DNA of 64,000 bases, taken from NCBI RefSeq assembly GCF_004331345.1, contig NZ_SJJZ01000001.1:1116001-1180000 (forward strand), written 5' to 3'. The stretch comes from Kribbella soli. GTDB lineage: Bacteria > Actinomycetota > Actinomycetes > Propionibacteriales > Kribbellaceae. Made by a program: the position numbers and the translations under genes. Every line of letters begins with the position of its first letter. The stretch's first letter is position 1. Positions 1-16,404 of this stretch are shown here, in pieces. The notes beneath the pieces were generated by a model. The model had not been told where the DNA came from and did no database searches. It saw only the letters and a list, made by a program, of their open reading frames with translations.

Positions 1-3475
<3,475 letters not shown>

Positions 3476-3543
3476 GATGTGTTATCTCCCGTTGCTAAAA
3501 ATGGTCTGAGTGAGTTGGTTGTTGATCTCAAGCGGCAACCCGC

Positions 3544-7026
<3,483 letters not shown>

Positions 7027-7141
7027 GGGGCGTCCTTCCACGGGCTCGCAAAATCACATCGGTGCTGGGAGCGCACGCCAAGCCGCCCCAGTCAAGTTGA
7101 GAACTCGAGCGAGGGCGAGAGAAAAGGCAGCGCAAAGCAAT

Positions 7142-7171
7142 AGGCTACATGATCCAGGCAAGCCTGTCCAA
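7142..7171 (-). promoter_or_regulatory. Candidate rpoBC promoter
   Basis: On the minus strand TTGGAC and TAGCCT are separated by 18 bases, about 115 bases upstream of the rpoB start. Transcription would begin near 7135 and give a leader of roughly 110 bases. It is the best sigma-70-like match in the gap between rpoB and the mce operon, but it was assigned by eye. Confidence 0.4.
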
Positions 7172-7289
7172 TGGGGTCCAATAGTCTGCCGTCGGACCAC
7201 CATCTCCGTCAAGGACCGACCCGGAGTCTCCAGTGGGCAGATCGCCCACGAGACACCCAGCGCCCCTCTGGTGCGGAGTTACCTAGAGA

Positions 7290-8003
7290 TTACAGTCCGG
7301 CGATCTCCTGGACCAGCCATCGGTCGCCGTTTCGGACCATCGTGAACCGGGTCCGGTTCAGGTCCACCCGGGGACTACCCTTCGTGATCGTGCTGGTCGT
7401 CGTCTGGTTGACGAAGATGATCAGCGTGACCCGGTCGGCGTCGCCGTCGCGGACCCCGACCTCGCGGACGTCGGCCTTCACCGTGGCCTTGGTCTTGGTG
7501 GCCAGTTCGCCGGCCACCTTCGCGGTCTCGTCGAACTTCGCGGCGAACTCCGGAGTCATCGTCGCCCGCGCGGCGGCGAAGCTTTTGTCCAGGTCGCGGT
7601 AGTCGTAGCTGAGCGCCGTCTCGGCCGCCTTCCGGCCCGCGGCGGAGGCCTGGTTGCGGGCGTCCTCGGCCTGCTTGCCGTGCCACGCCTTGATCCCGAG
7701 CACCGCTGCGACCGTCAGAGTGAGTACGACGACGACGCCGAGCGCGGCCGTCAACGCGGTCCCCAGACCCCGTTTCTGCTCACTCTCCGTAGAGATTTCG
7801 GCGGCCGGCGACTTCTCGAGAACGCCGTCATTGGCGTCGTCTGTGGCCGGGGTCACATCCTGCGGACGAGGCTCCTCGACCGATTCCTCGACCAGTTCGT
7901 CCTCGACGACGACCGGCGCGCCCGGGGCCGGCGCGTCCGGCTGGTCCGGTTTCGCCGTACGGCGCTGGCCGGCGATCCGTGGGCGGCTGCGGCGGTCCGA
8001 CAT
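7290..8003 (-). CDS. Mce-associated membrane protein (last gene of mce operon)
   Basis: 237 residues. A long charged, Pro-rich cytoplasmic N-terminus (about residues 1-85, rich in D/E/P) is followed by one membrane segment (LTAALGVVVVLTLTVAAVLG). The C-terminal external domain of about 130 residues ends MVRNGDRWLVQEIAGL. This layout is typical of Mas proteins, which are encoded after mceF and are thought to help assemble or stabilise the Mce lipid importer. Its ATG overlaps the stop of the preceding gene (ATGA), so it is translationally coupled. No catalytic motif is seen. Confidence 0.8.
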   Translation of the reverse strand: MSDRRSRPRIAGQRRTAKPDQPDAPAPGAPVVVEDELVEESVEEPRPQDVTPATDDANDGVLEKSPAAEISTESEQKRGLGTALTAALGVVVVLTLTVAAVLGIKAWHGKQAEDARNQASAAGRKAAETALSYDYRDLDKSFAAARATMTPEFAAKFDETAKVAGELATKTKATVKADVREVGVRDGDADRVTLIIFVNQTTTSTITKGSPRVDLNRTRFTMVRNGDRWLVQEIAGL

Positions 8004-8494
8004 CAGCCCACCACCTGCAGGTCGGCGGTCAGCCAGCGGTCCTTCTCGCGGACCATGTCCAGCTTGATCCGGTACCGGCGCTGAACGCCGTCGGCCGAGG
8101 CCGTGTTCGTCACCACCGCGTTCACGATCACCAGCACCTGAGCCGAGTCCTTGTCGTTGGAGACGACGGCGGCTTCCTTGACGTCGCCCTTGGAGGTCGC
8201 CTTGTTCGTCACCACGTCGGTCTTCACCGCGGCGATCCCGGACTGGAACTCCTGCTTGAACTGCCCCGTGGAGTCGTCCAGGACCCGCTTCGAGTCCGCG
8301 TCCCAGGTCTGGTAGTCGTACGTCGTGAAGTCCAGCGCCAACTGCCGCGCCGCCTTCATCGCGCCGTCGCGTTGCGAGTCGTCGGCCCGCTGCTTGCTCA
8401 GGGCGACCACCGACAGCGTGAGGCCGGCGATCGCCACCACGAGCAGCACGCTGAGAGCCCAGGCCAGCACCAGCCGGCCGTTCCGTGCGATCAC
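8003..8494 (-). CDS. Mce-associated membrane protein
   Basis: 163 residues. The GTG start at 8494 is chosen because it overlaps the mceF stop (GTGA) and is followed at once by one membrane segment (LVLAWALSVLLVVAIAGLTL). A longer upstream reading in the same frame is low-complexity Arg-rich shadow. The external domain ends MVREKDRWLTADLQVVG, closely resembling the end of the next gene, so the two are probably an ancient tandem duplication. The family role is inferred as accessory to the Mce transporter. Confidence 0.8.
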   Translation of the reverse strand: MIARNGRLVLAWALSVLLVVAIAGLTLSVVALSKQRADDSQRDGAMKAARQLALDFTTYDYQTWDADSKRVLDDSTGQFKQEFQSGIAAVKTDVVTNKATSKGDVKEAAVVSNDKDSAQVLVIVNAVVTNTASADGVQRRYRIKLDMVREKDRWLTADLQVVG

Positions 8495-9780
8495 TTGCCG
8501 GTCACCGGTCCAAGGATGAGTGCCTTCCAGGAGTCGCTGCCGAGCAGCTCCTGCTGTCCGCCGGTCGAGCCGAGGATCATGCCCGGCATCCCGTCGGTCC
8601 CGCCGGCGGCGCCGGTCGCCGGGTCGTACCCGAGCCCGTAGCCGGACCTGTTCAGGTCCTCGCTCGACGACGGCGACGGCTTGTTCTGCGAGCCGCGCAC
8701 GTTGATCCCGCTCGACGGATCCGCCGTACAACCGGCCTTGGTGTTCGCCGGGGTGGGTTTGACGTCCTGCGGGACCCGCTTGTTCGTCCCGCCGTACCCT
8801 GGCCGGCAGGCCGGCGGCTGGAGCCCGACGACCAGGCCGAAGTGCGCGTCGTAGTGCCCCTCGGCGTTCTTGGCGGGCACGACGTACCCGCCCATCGACA
8901 CCGCCGGGTACACCACGAACAGCTGCTCGACGGCGTCCAGCCGGACCGCGGTCAGTTCGCTCACCGTCAGCAGGTTACCGAGCAGCACCGCGACCGACGC
9001 GCTGTTGTCCTGGATCAGGCCGGTGATCTGGGTGGAGGCGAGCGAACCCTGGTCGATCACCTTGCGCAGGTTGCTGTCCGAGCTGACCAGCGTGTCGGAC
9101 AGCAGCGCCAGGTTCTTCGCCCAGGTCTTGATCGCGTCGCCGCTGGCCACCTGGGTCGCGAGGACGGTGTCGCCGTCGTTGATCAGCTTGATCGTCTGCA
9201 GCACGTTCGCGTCCGCGTCGTCGATCAGCTTGCCGGAGCTGTCGATGATCTTCTGCAGGTCGGTGCCCTTGCCCTTCAGCGCCGCCCCGAGCTCGCGCAC
9301 CGTGGTCCGCAGGCTCTCCTTGTCGACCGAGTTCACCAGCTGGTCCAGGTTCAGCAGCAGCTCTGTGGTGTCGATCGGGATCGCGGTGTCCTTGCGCTCG
9401 ATCTTCGAGTTGTCCTGCAGGTACGGCGCTCCGTCGCGGCGCGGCTGCAGGTCGACGTACTGCTCGCCGATCGCGGACCGGTTCGCGACCACCGCGAGCA
9501 GGTCGTTCGGGATCTTGGTCTTCTTGTCGATGTCGAGGTTCACCTGGACACCGTCGGAGAGCAGCTTGAGCTCCCCGACCCGGCCGACCGGCTGGCCGCG
9601 GTAGGTCACCTCGGCGCCGCTGAAGATGCCGCCGGACTCGGCGAAGCTGGCGCTCACCGTGTAGTCATCGTCGACGATCAGCTTGTCGATCTGGGCGTAG
9701 CGGGCGCCGACGAAGGCGACGCCGACGACGGTGATCAGCAGGAACACCATCAGCTGGATCCGGACCGCTTTGGTGATCAT
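8491..9780 (-). CDS. mceF: MCE family protein MceF
   Basis: 429 residues. It has one N-terminal membrane anchor (IQLMVFLLITVVGVAFVGA) and then the MCE/MlaD domain (about residues 38-115, containing VTYRGQPVGRVGEL and NRSAIGEQYVDLQP). A long helical region and a low-complexity Gly/Ser/Pro C-terminal tail follow. MCE proteins form a hexameric tube that carries hydrophobic substrates from the cell envelope to the inner-membrane permease. It is the sixth mce gene and its ATG overlaps the mceE stop. The C-terminal tail contains several Cys residues (for example PPACRPGYGG, KAGCTADPS), as is usual for these paralogs. Confidence 0.9.
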   Translation of the reverse strand: MITKAVRIQLMVFLLITVVGVAFVGARYAQIDKLIVDDDYTVSASFAESGGIFSGAEVTYRGQPVGRVGELKLLSDGVQVNLDIDKKTKIPNDLLAVVANRSAIGEQYVDLQPRRDGAPYLQDNSKIERKDTAIPIDTTELLLNLDQLVNSVDKESLRTTVRELGAALKGKGTDLQKIIDSSGKLIDDADANVLQTIKLINDGDTVLATQVASGDAIKTWAKNLALLSDTLVSSDSNLRKVIDQGSLASTQITGLIQDNSASVAVLLGNLLTVSELTAVRLDAVEQLFVVYPAVSMGGYVVPAKNAEGHYDAHFGLVVGLQPPACRPGYGGTNKRVPQDVKPTPANTKAGCTADPSSGINVRGSQNKPSPSSSEDLNRSGYGLGYDPATGAAGGTDGMPGMILGSTGGQQELLGSDSWKALILGPVTGK

Positions 9781-11021
9781 CCGACCACCCCCGGCATCAA
9801 TGCCTTGGCCAGGTCGGGATCGAACCCGGACCGGTTCAGCTTCGGTGAGCAGACCGGCAGGCCGAGCACCGTGATGCAGGTCGTCGCGGTCCCGGTCGGA
9901 ACCGGCAGCGACGGCAACACGCTGCCCTGCCCCGGACTGGTCGGCAGGTGCACCGGGAGGCTGATCCGGCCGGTCGGCAGCGCGGTCGGGCCGACCGTCG
10001 GCAGCTGGATCCCGAGCAGGCTGTCGAGTGCCTTCTTGGTGTTCACGTCCACCGTGATCCCGAGGTTGGTGTAGTCGCCCTTCGCGGCCTTGGCGGCGTT
10101 GTCGGGGAACGGATAGGTGAACAGCAGCTCCAGCGACTTCGGCAGGTTCTCCCCCGCCTCGGCCAGCTTGGTGAGGATCGGGTACAGCGACTGCAGGTTG
10201 GCGACCAGGTCCTTCTGCGCGGACGTGATCACCCGGGTCGCGGTGTTGCCCAGCGTGGCCAGCGCCTGCAGCGTCTTGACCAGCGCGGCGCGCTGCTTGT
10301 CCAGGGTCGCGATCGACGTCGGTAGCGAGTCGATCGCGGTCGCCAGCGTCGCCTTCTGCGCGTTCAGCTTCTTGGCGAGCGCGTCCACCGACTTGATCGC
10401 GGTGACGATCCGCGCCTTGTTCTGGTCCAGGGTGCCGACGAACGTGTTCAGCTGGGTCAGCACGCTGCGGATGGCCGGCTCGTTGCCGGTGAGCGCCTTG
10501 TTCAGCTCTTGCGTGATGATCTGCAACTGCGCGACGCCGCCGCCGTTCAGCAGCAGCGAGAGCGCGGACAGCACTTCCTCGACCTCGACGTTGCTGGTGG
10601 TCCTGGACAGCGGGATCAGCTCGCCGTTGTCGAGCTTGCCGCGCGCCTTCTCGGACCCGGCGGGCCGGGCCAGCGACACGAACTTCTCGCCCAGCAGGCT
10701 GGTCTGGCGGATCGTGGCGTGCGTGTTGTCCGGCAACTCGAGGCTCTTCGGCAGCTTGATCCGCACCTTGGCGACGTACCCGTCCAGCCAGACCTTCTCG
10801 ACCGTACCGACGGTGACGTCGTCGACCTTCACCGACGACTTCGGCACCAGGTCCAGGACGTCCGCGAACTCGACGGTGACCGTGTACGACGGCCCCTTGA
10901 TCTTCGCGCCGCCCGGCAGCGGGAGCGAGTAGACGGAGAAGTCACAGCCGCTCAGCAGCATCGCGAGCGCGGCGACTCCGGCGACGATCGACGTACGGCG
11001 TTGGATTCTGGGGAGCTTCAC
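9777..11021 (-). CDS. mceE: MCE family lipoprotein MceE
   Basis: 414 residues. A basic N-terminus (KLPRIQRR), a hydrophobic stretch and the lipobox LLSG-C predict a lipoprotein, as in the MceE position of other mce operons. The MCE domain follows (VKVDDVTVGTVEKVWLDG, RQTSLLGEKFVSLARP), then a helical rod. The GTG start at 11021 overlaps the mceD stop (GTGA); a much longer open frame upstream in this phase is only a shadow of mceD. The anchored protein would contribute one of the six MCE rings or rods. Confidence 0.9.
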   Translation of the reverse strand: MKLPRIQRRTSIVAGVAALAMLLSGCDFSVYSLPLPGGAKIKGPSYTVTVEFADVLDLVPKSSVKVDDVTVGTVEKVWLDGYVAKVRIKLPKSLELPDNTHATIRQTSLLGEKFVSLARPAGSEKARGKLDNGELIPLSRTTSNVEVEEVLSALSLLLNGGGVAQLQIITQELNKALTGNEPAIRSVLTQLNTFVGTLDQNKARIVTAIKSVDALAKKLNAQKATLATAIDSLPTSIATLDKQRAALVKTLQALATLGNTATRVITSAQKDLVANLQSLYPILTKLAEAGENLPKSLELLFTYPFPDNAAKAAKGDYTNLGITVDVNTKKALDSLLGIQLPTVGPTALPTGRISLPVHLPTSPGQGSVLPSLPVPTGTATTCITVLGLPVCSPKLNRSGFDPDLAKALMPGVVG

Positions 11022-12205
11022 TTGACCAACCCCCCGAGCGTTGGGTCCACGGGGTCGGGGCTGTTCAGCGGGGCCTTCGGTGTCGGCGCCCACGGCGTAC
11101 CGGCAGGGCCGCCGCTGACGGGCCCGGTGCCGGTCAGCGATTCGATCAGCGGCAGCTTGGCCAGCGCGTCCAGGACCGGCTTCAGCGTGGAGCACATCGA
11201 CATCGGCTGGTTCGCCTGCAGCAGCAGCGAGCAGACGAACGTCGCCGGGTCGTCGAGCTGTCCCGGGTTGATGCGCTGGTCCAGCGTGCCGAACTGCGGG
11301 TTGTAGATCCGGGCAAGGTTGCCGAGACCGAGCGGTGCGGTGTCGAGCACCTCGGCCAGCGCGGCCTTCTCGTTCACCAGGATCTGCGACAGCTTGGTGG
11401 CGCCGGTGACGGTGTTCTTCACCAGCGTCCGGTTCTCCTTGACGAACGTCGCGACCTCGCCGAGCGCGGTGGCGAGCAGCGACAGCGCCGTACCCAGGTC
11501 CTTGCGCTCGCCCGCCAGGGTGGTCGAGGTGGCGGCGAAGTTCGTGTTGAACTGCCGGACCAGCTGGTCGTTCGCGGCGAGCGCGGACACGAATGTCTGC
11601 AGCTGCCGGATCGTGTTGAACAGTGCCGACGAGTTGCCCGACAGCGTGCTGGTCAGCTTCGAGACGTCGGTGATGGTCTGGTTCAGCTTGGCGCCCTGGC
11701 CGTTCAGGTTCTTCGCCGAGACGTCGAGCAGCCGGGCCAGCGCGCCCTGGTCGTTGGCGCCCTTCGGCCCGAGCGCCACGGACAGGTCGTTGAGGCTCTG
11801 GTAGATCTGGTCGAGCTCCAGCGGTACGGCGGTCCGATCGAGCGGGATCTGCGCGCCGTCGGCCATCACGGCGCCCTTGGAGTACGCCGGCGAGAGCTGC
11901 ACGTACCGGTCCGCGACGATCGACGGCGAGGCGATCACCGCCTTCGCCTCGGCCGGCACCTTGTGCTTGGCCTCCCACCAGAACTTCACCCGCACGCTGC
12001 GGCCGGCCGGCGTGACGCTCTCCACCTCGCCGACCTTGATGCCGAGGATCCGGACGTCCGATCCCGGGTACACCGAGACCGCACGCGGGAAGTACGCCGT
12101 CGCCGTCACCCGCTCGGGCTTCGGCCACAGGGACACGGCGCCGACCACGATGATCACCAGGACCACTGCCATCGCGATCAGCCGCGAAATCGCATTGACC
12201 CGCAT
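11018..12205 (-). CDS. mceD: MCE family protein MceD
   Basis: 395 residues. The start MRVNAISRL is chosen because its ATG overlaps the stop of mceC (ATGA). It has an N-terminal membrane anchor (LIAMAVVLVIIVVGAVSLW), an MCE domain (VSVYPGSDVRILGIKVGEVESV, PSIVADRYVQLSPAY), a long helical segment, and a Pro-rich end. Two Cys (TFVCSLLL, MSMCSTLK) lie in the C-terminal part, as is common in these paralogs. It is the fourth structural mce gene of the operon. Confidence 0.9.
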   Translation of the reverse strand: MRVNAISRLIAMAVVLVIIVVGAVSLWPKPERVTATAYFPRAVSVYPGSDVRILGIKVGEVESVTPAGRSVRVKFWWEAKHKVPAEAKAVIASPSIVADRYVQLSPAYSKGAVMADGAQIPLDRTAVPLELDQIYQSLNDLSVALGPKGANDQGALARLLDVSAKNLNGQGAKLNQTITDVSKLTSTLSGNSSALFNTIRQLQTFVSALAANDQLVRQFNTNFAATSTTLAGERKDLGTALSLLATALGEVATFVKENRTLVKNTVTGATKLSQILVNEKAALAEVLDTAPLGLGNLARIYNPQFGTLDQRINPGQLDDPATFVCSLLLQANQPMSMCSTLKPVLDALAKLPLIESLTGTGPVSGGPAGTPWAPTPKAPLNSPDPVDPTLGGLVK

Positions 12206-13218
12206 CAGCCGCCACCTCCCAGGATCGGGGGGATCCCGGTGGGCAGCACCTTGGGCAGCGGGATCTCGGGCACCGGCGCCAGGTTCTGCAGGTACGTGTC
12301 GAACCACGGCCCGGTGCCGAGCGTGTTCGTGAAGACCCGGACGAACGGCGCCAGACCCTTGATGCTCGCGTCCAGGGAGGTCTGGTTCTGCAGCAGGACC
12401 GCGAGCACCGCGTTCACCTTCTGCAGGGTCGGCCCGAGGTCCTTGCGGTTCTCCCGGACCAGTGCGGTGATCTGCGCGGACAGCTTCTGCGTCGACACCA
12501 GCAGCTGGTGGATCAATGCCCGCCGGGCCTGCACGGCCTGGAAGACCTTGTTGCCGTCCTTCATCAGCTTGATCAGCTGCTGGTTGCGGTCGGCAAGCAC
12601 CTTGGTGACCACGTTCGAGTGCTGCAGCAGCAGCTTGAGCTGCTCGTCGCGCTTGGCAACGTTCCGGGACAGCCTGGACAGGCCGGTCAGCGACGCCTGC
12701 ACCTCTTCGGGCGTGTTCTTGAACGTCGCCGACAACGTGTCCAGGGCCTTCGCCAGCTGGGCGGTGTTGATCCGCTCGGTGGTGTTGGCCAGGTCGGTGA
12801 AGGCGTCCACGACGTCGTACGCCGAGATCGTCCGGGCCAGCGGGATCTCGGAGCCCGGCTTGAGCTCGCCGGGACCGGCCGGGTTGAGCTTCAGGTACTT
12901 CTGGCCGAGCAGGGTCTTGATCTTCATCTCGGCGCCGGTCTGGTCGCCGAGCTTCACGCCCTTGTCGACCACGAAGTCGACCCGGACGTGGGTCCCCTCG
13001 AGCTCGACGTCGCGAACCTTGCCGACGCGCACGCCGGCCACCCGGATCTCGTCGTTCGGCTTCAGGCCGCCGGCCTCGGAGAACTGCGCGGAGTACTTCG
13101 TCCCGCCGCCGATCAGCGGCAGGTCCTGCGCCTTGAACGCGGCCAGCATGATCAGCCCGATGACCGTCAGGCCGACCACACCGATCGTGACCTGGTTCTG
13201 TTCGCGGAAAGGCTTCAC
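12205..13218 (-). CDS. mceC: MCE family protein MceC
   Basis: 337 residues. It begins MKPFREQNQVTIGVVGLTVIG, a short cytoplasmic start and a membrane anchor. The MCE domain contains GLKPNDEIRVAGVRVGKVRDVEL and KTLLGQKYLKLNPAG. The helical rod ends in a Pro/Gly-rich tail (PTGIPPILGGGG). The GTG start overlaps the mceB stop. It is a component of the lipid-transporting MCE hexamer; the substrate cannot be read from the sequence. Confidence 0.9.
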   Translation of the reverse strand: MKPFREQNQVTIGVVGLTVIGLIMLAAFKAQDLPLIGGGTKYSAQFSEAGGLKPNDEIRVAGVRVGKVRDVELEGTHVRVDFVVDKGVKLGDQTGAEMKIKTLLGQKYLKLNPAGPGELKPGSEIPLARTISAYDVVDAFTDLANTTERINTAQLAKALDTLSATFKNTPEEVQASLTGLSRLSRNVAKRDEQLKLLLQHSNVVTKVLADRNQQLIKLMKDGNKVFQAVQARRALIHQLLVSTQKLSAQITALVRENRKDLGPTLQKVNAVLAVLLQNQTSLDASIKGLAPFVRVFTNTLGTGPWFDTYLQNLAPVPEIPLPKVLPTGIPPILGGGG

Positions 13219-14246
13219 TTCTTACACCTCGCCGAGTTCAGGTCGTAGGCGACCGGGATGCGGGTGCCGGTGGGTAGTGTGACGTTGCCGTCGAAGTTGC
13301 ACAGGTAGAAGTTGAACCAGGAGCCGTACGACGCGGTGCGGGTCATCGTGTTGAGCTTCTCCGGCATGAACTGCAGGGTCTTCACCCAGATCGACTGGGT
13401 GTCGTCCAGCGTGGTGGCGACCGCGCGCAGCTTGTCCAGGTCGGCCTTGATCGGCACCCGGGTCTGCTGCAGCAGGCCGGCGGTCTTGGTGTTCAGCGAG
13501 TTGATCGAGGTCAGCGAGCTGAGGATCGGGTTGATGTCCTGGCTCAGGCCGGTGATGAACTGCTGCAGGTTGACCAGCAGCTGGGAGAAGTTCGCCTGCC
13601 GCTGGGAGACGATCTGCAGCGTCGAGGTCAGGTTCGTGATCAGGTCGCCGATCACCTGGTCGGCGTCGGCGAGCGTGGTGGTCAGCGACGCCGTCTTGGC
13701 CAGCAGCGACTCGATCGTGCCGCCCTCACCCTGCAGCACCTTGATCACCTCGAACGCGAACTGGTTCACGTCCGCCGGGGTGAGCGCGGTGAACAGCGGC
13801 TTGAAACCGTTGAACAGCACCGACAGGTCGAGGGCCGGCGTCGTGCGTTCCTTCGGGATGACGCCGTTCTTCTTCAGCCGGTCGCCGCCGCCGATGCCGT
13901 CGGTGAGCGCGACGTACCGGTTGCCGACCAGGTTGCGGTAGCGCAGCGTCGCATGCGTCGAGGTGTCGATCACCTGGTCGGAGTCGACGCTGATCGTCAC
14001 CATCGCCAGCGTGTTCTCGTACAGGGCGATCTTGTCGACCTGCCCGACCTTCACACCGGCGATCCGGACGTCGTCGCCCTGGTTCAGCCCGACCGCGTCG
14101 GTGAACACGGCTTTGTACTTCGTCGTCGGGTTGAAGCTGATGTTCCCGATCGTCACCGCCAGCAGCGCGGTCGCGACGGTCGTGATCACCACGAAGATCC
14201 CGAGCCGGACGGTGTCGAACGTGGTCTTCCTGTCGAAGAAGCTCAT
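13215..14246 (-). CDS. mceB: MCE family protein MceB
   Basis: 343 residues. It has an N-terminal anchor (LGIFVVITTVATALLAVTIG), an MCE domain (GLNQGDDVRIAGVKVGQVDKI and RYRNLVGNRYVALTDG), a coiled helical region, and a C-terminus with conserved features of MceB (YGSWFNFYLCNFDG). The ATG overlaps the stop of mceA. It is a structural subunit of the Mce transporter. Confidence 0.9.
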   Translation of the reverse strand: MSFFDRKTTFDTVRLGIFVVITTVATALLAVTIGNISFNPTTKYKAVFTDAVGLNQGDDVRIAGVKVGQVDKIALYENTLAMVTISVDSDQVIDTSTHATLRYRNLVGNRYVALTDGIGGGDRLKKNGVIPKERTTPALDLSVLFNGFKPLFTALTPADVNQFAFEVIKVLQGEGGTIESLLAKTASLTTTLADADQVIGDLITNLTSTLQIVSQRQANFSQLLVNLQQFITGLSQDINPILSSLTSINSLNTKTAGLLQQTRVPIKADLDKLRAVATTLDDTQSIWVKTLQFMPEKLNTMTRTASYGSWFNFYLCNFDGNVTLPTGTRIPVAYDLNSARCKK

Positions 14247-15571
14247 TTGAGGTTCACCTGCCCGCCGCGGAGGAGAGGCCCGACCATCAGCGTCGTCAGA
14301 TCCGGTACGTCGTTCGCCGCGACACCCATCTCCGGGCCGACGACCGAGTCGATCACCTTCTGCTCGGCCGGCGATCCGACGCCCTGGGTGTCCATCGCGA
14401 ACCCGGGCATCGCCCGGTTCAGCTTGACGTCGAGCGGGAAGCGCTGGTTCTTGTTGTGGTCGCCGATCACGCCGTCGTCACCGGTGATGTACGGCGCCGG
14501 GTTCTCCTGGGTGTACGGGCCTGGCTTCGAACCCGGGTGGCTGTAGTTCTTGCCGACACAGGTCGGCCCACGGTGGTCCTTGTACACCGGCAGCTCGTTC
14601 GGCTCGTACGGCGTCGGCTGGTTGGTGATCAGCTCGAGGTTGATGTTCAGCCGCCCGTCGCGGAACGTGTCGTTCAGGATCGGGGCGGTGTCGGTCATCA
14701 CCTGGAGGAAGCACGGCACCTCCGGCGAGTACCGCTCCAGCAGGTCGAGGACGGGACGCGTGACCTGGCCGAGCCGGATCACCCGGTCCTCGTTGGCCTT
14801 CAGGAACGTGTCCCCGGTCGTGGACAGCGTCTGCACGTCGACGAAGAACTGCTGGAGCTGCTTCTGCTTCTCGACGACCGTGTTGCCGGTGATCGTCAGG
14901 TTCCGCAGCGCGCGGACCAGGTCCGGCGTCGCATCGCCGTAGATGTCCGAGACCTGGGTCAGCTTGGCGAGCGCGTCCATCAGCTTCGGGACGTGCGGGT
15001 TCAGCTTCTTCAGGTACCCGTCGAGCTGGGTGAGGGTGCCGGCGATCTCGGCGCCGCGGCCCTCGAGCGCGGTCGCGAGGGTGTTCAGCGTGGCGTTCAG
15101 GTCGGCCGGGTCGACGGCCTGAAGCAACGGCAGCGCGTCGTTCAGCACCTTCTCGATCTCGATGCCGACCGCGGTCTTGTCCCGGCTGATCACATCGCCG
15201 GCCTTGATGTGCGGGCCCTCGGCACCGGTCGGTGGCACCAGCGCGACGTACTTCTCGCCGAACAGCGTCTTCGGCAGGATCCGGGCACTGACCGCGGCGG
15301 AGATCTCAGCCACCTGGTCCGGCTTGAGGGCCAGGTTGACGGTCGCCTCGTCGCCGTCGGTGGAGACCCCGCGGACCTCGCCGACGATGATGCCGCGGAG
15401 CTTCACGTCCGCGTGCTCGTTGAGCTGCAGGCCGATGTGGCTGGTCTTGAGCTCGACGTTCACGGTCTTGGTGAAGACCTTGGCGTAGAACGCGTACGTC
15501 AGCCAGAGCAGGAACACCAGTACGCCGATGAACGCGACGCCCAGCACCTTGTGCGAGATGAGTCTGGTCAC
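14243..15571 (-). CDS. mceA: MCE family protein MceA
   Basis: 442 residues. It has an N-terminal anchor (VLGVAFIGVLVFLLWLTYAFY), an MCE domain (NEHADVKLRGIIVGEVRGV, LPKTLFGEKYVALVPP), a helical rod, and a C-terminal region rich in Asn/Pro (NPYHPG-like segments around GKNYSHPGSKPGPYTQENPA). It follows the second permease gene after a single base, starts at GTG, and heads the six-gene mceA-F series. MceA subunits of mycobacteria bind sterols or fatty acids, but no substrate can be assigned here. Confidence 0.9.
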   Translation of the reverse strand: MTRLISHKVLGVAFIGVLVFLLWLTYAFYAKVFTKTVNVELKTSHIGLQLNEHADVKLRGIIVGEVRGVSTDGDEATVNLALKPDQVAEISAAVSARILPKTLFGEKYVALVPPTGAEGPHIKAGDVISRDKTAVGIEIEKVLNDALPLLQAVDPADLNATLNTLATALEGRGAEIAGTLTQLDGYLKKLNPHVPKLMDALAKLTQVSDIYGDATPDLVRALRNLTITGNTVVEKQKQLQQFFVDVQTLSTTGDTFLKANEDRVIRLGQVTRPVLDLLERYSPEVPCFLQVMTDTAPILNDTFRDGRLNINLELITNQPTPYEPNELPVYKDHRGPTCVGKNYSHPGSKPGPYTQENPAPYITGDDGVIGDHNKNQRFPLDVKLNRAMPGFAMDTQGVGSPAEQKVIDSVVGPEMGVAANDVPDLTTLMVGPLLRGGQVNLK

Positions 15572-15572
15572 G

Positions 15573-16403
15573 TCAACCCGCCAGCCTGACGGTGGTCGTC
15601 GTACCCCAGATGGCCATCGACAGCAGCAGGTCGACGACGTTGATCACGACGATGGACGTCCGTACGGCGCGACCGACGGCGACGCCCACACCGGCCGGGC
15701 CGCCACTGGCGTGGTAGCCGTGGTAGCAGTGCACCAGGATCACCAGGACCGAGAACACCAGCACCTTGCCGAACGACCAGAGCACGTCTCCGGGTGGCAG
15801 GAACAGGTGGAAGTAATGGTCGTACGTGCCCGTACTCTGCCCGTAGAACGTGGTGACGGTGAGTCTGGTCGCGAAGTACGACGAGAGCAGGCCGACGACG
15901 TACAGCGGGATCACCGCGATCAGGCCGGCGATGATCCGGGTGGTGACCAGGAACGGCAGCGACGGGATCGCCATCACCTCGAGGGCGTCGATCTCCTCGC
16001 TGATCCGCATCGCGCCGAGCTGCGCGGTGAACCCGCAGCCGACGGTCGCGGCGAGCGCGATACCGGCGATCAGCGGGCCGATCTCGCGGGTGTTGATGTA
16101 GGCCGACACGAAGCCGGCGAAGGCCGAGGTACCGATCTGGTTCAGCGCCGAGTAGCCCTGCAGGCCGACCTCGGTGCCGGTGAAGAACGCCAGGAACGTG
16201 ATCACGCCGACGGTGCCGCCGATCACCGCGAGCGCGCCGCTGCCGAGCGTGACCTCGGCGAGCAGCCGGAGGATCTCCTTGCGGTACCGCGTGACGGACT
16301 TGCCGGACCAGGCCAGCGCCTTGATGTAGAAGGCGAGCTGCTCACCGAGATGGTCGAGCGAGTTCAGCGGCTTCTTGACCAGCACGTCCACCCAGGCCGA
16401 CAC
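15573..16403 (-). CDS. yrbEB: MlaE/YrbE-family permease B
   Basis: 276 residues. Integral membrane permease of an ABC-type lipid importer (MlaE fold) with about five to six hydrophobic segments. Family marks are EIGPLIAGIALAATVGCGFTAQLGAMRISEEIDALEVM, whose acidic coupling helix contacts the ATPase (the EIDALEVM part is the usual ATPase-contact motif). It starts at GTG one base after the yrbEA stop. It pairs with the preceding permease to form the transmembrane core beneath the MCE tube. Confidence 0.92.
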   Translation of the reverse strand: MSAWVDVLVKKPLNSLDHLGEQLAFYIKALAWSGKSVTRYRKEILRLLAEVTLGSGALAVIGGTVGVITFLAFFTGTEVGLQGYSALNQIGTSAFAGFVSAYINTREIGPLIAGIALAATVGCGFTAQLGAMRISEEIDALEVMAIPSLPFLVTTRIIAGLIAVIPLYVVGLLSSYFATRLTVTTFYGQSTGTYDHYFHLFLPPGDVLWSFGKVLVFSVLVILVHCYHGYHASGGPAGVGVAVGRAVRTSIVVINVVDLLLSMAIWGTTTTVRLAG

Positions 16404-16404
16404 G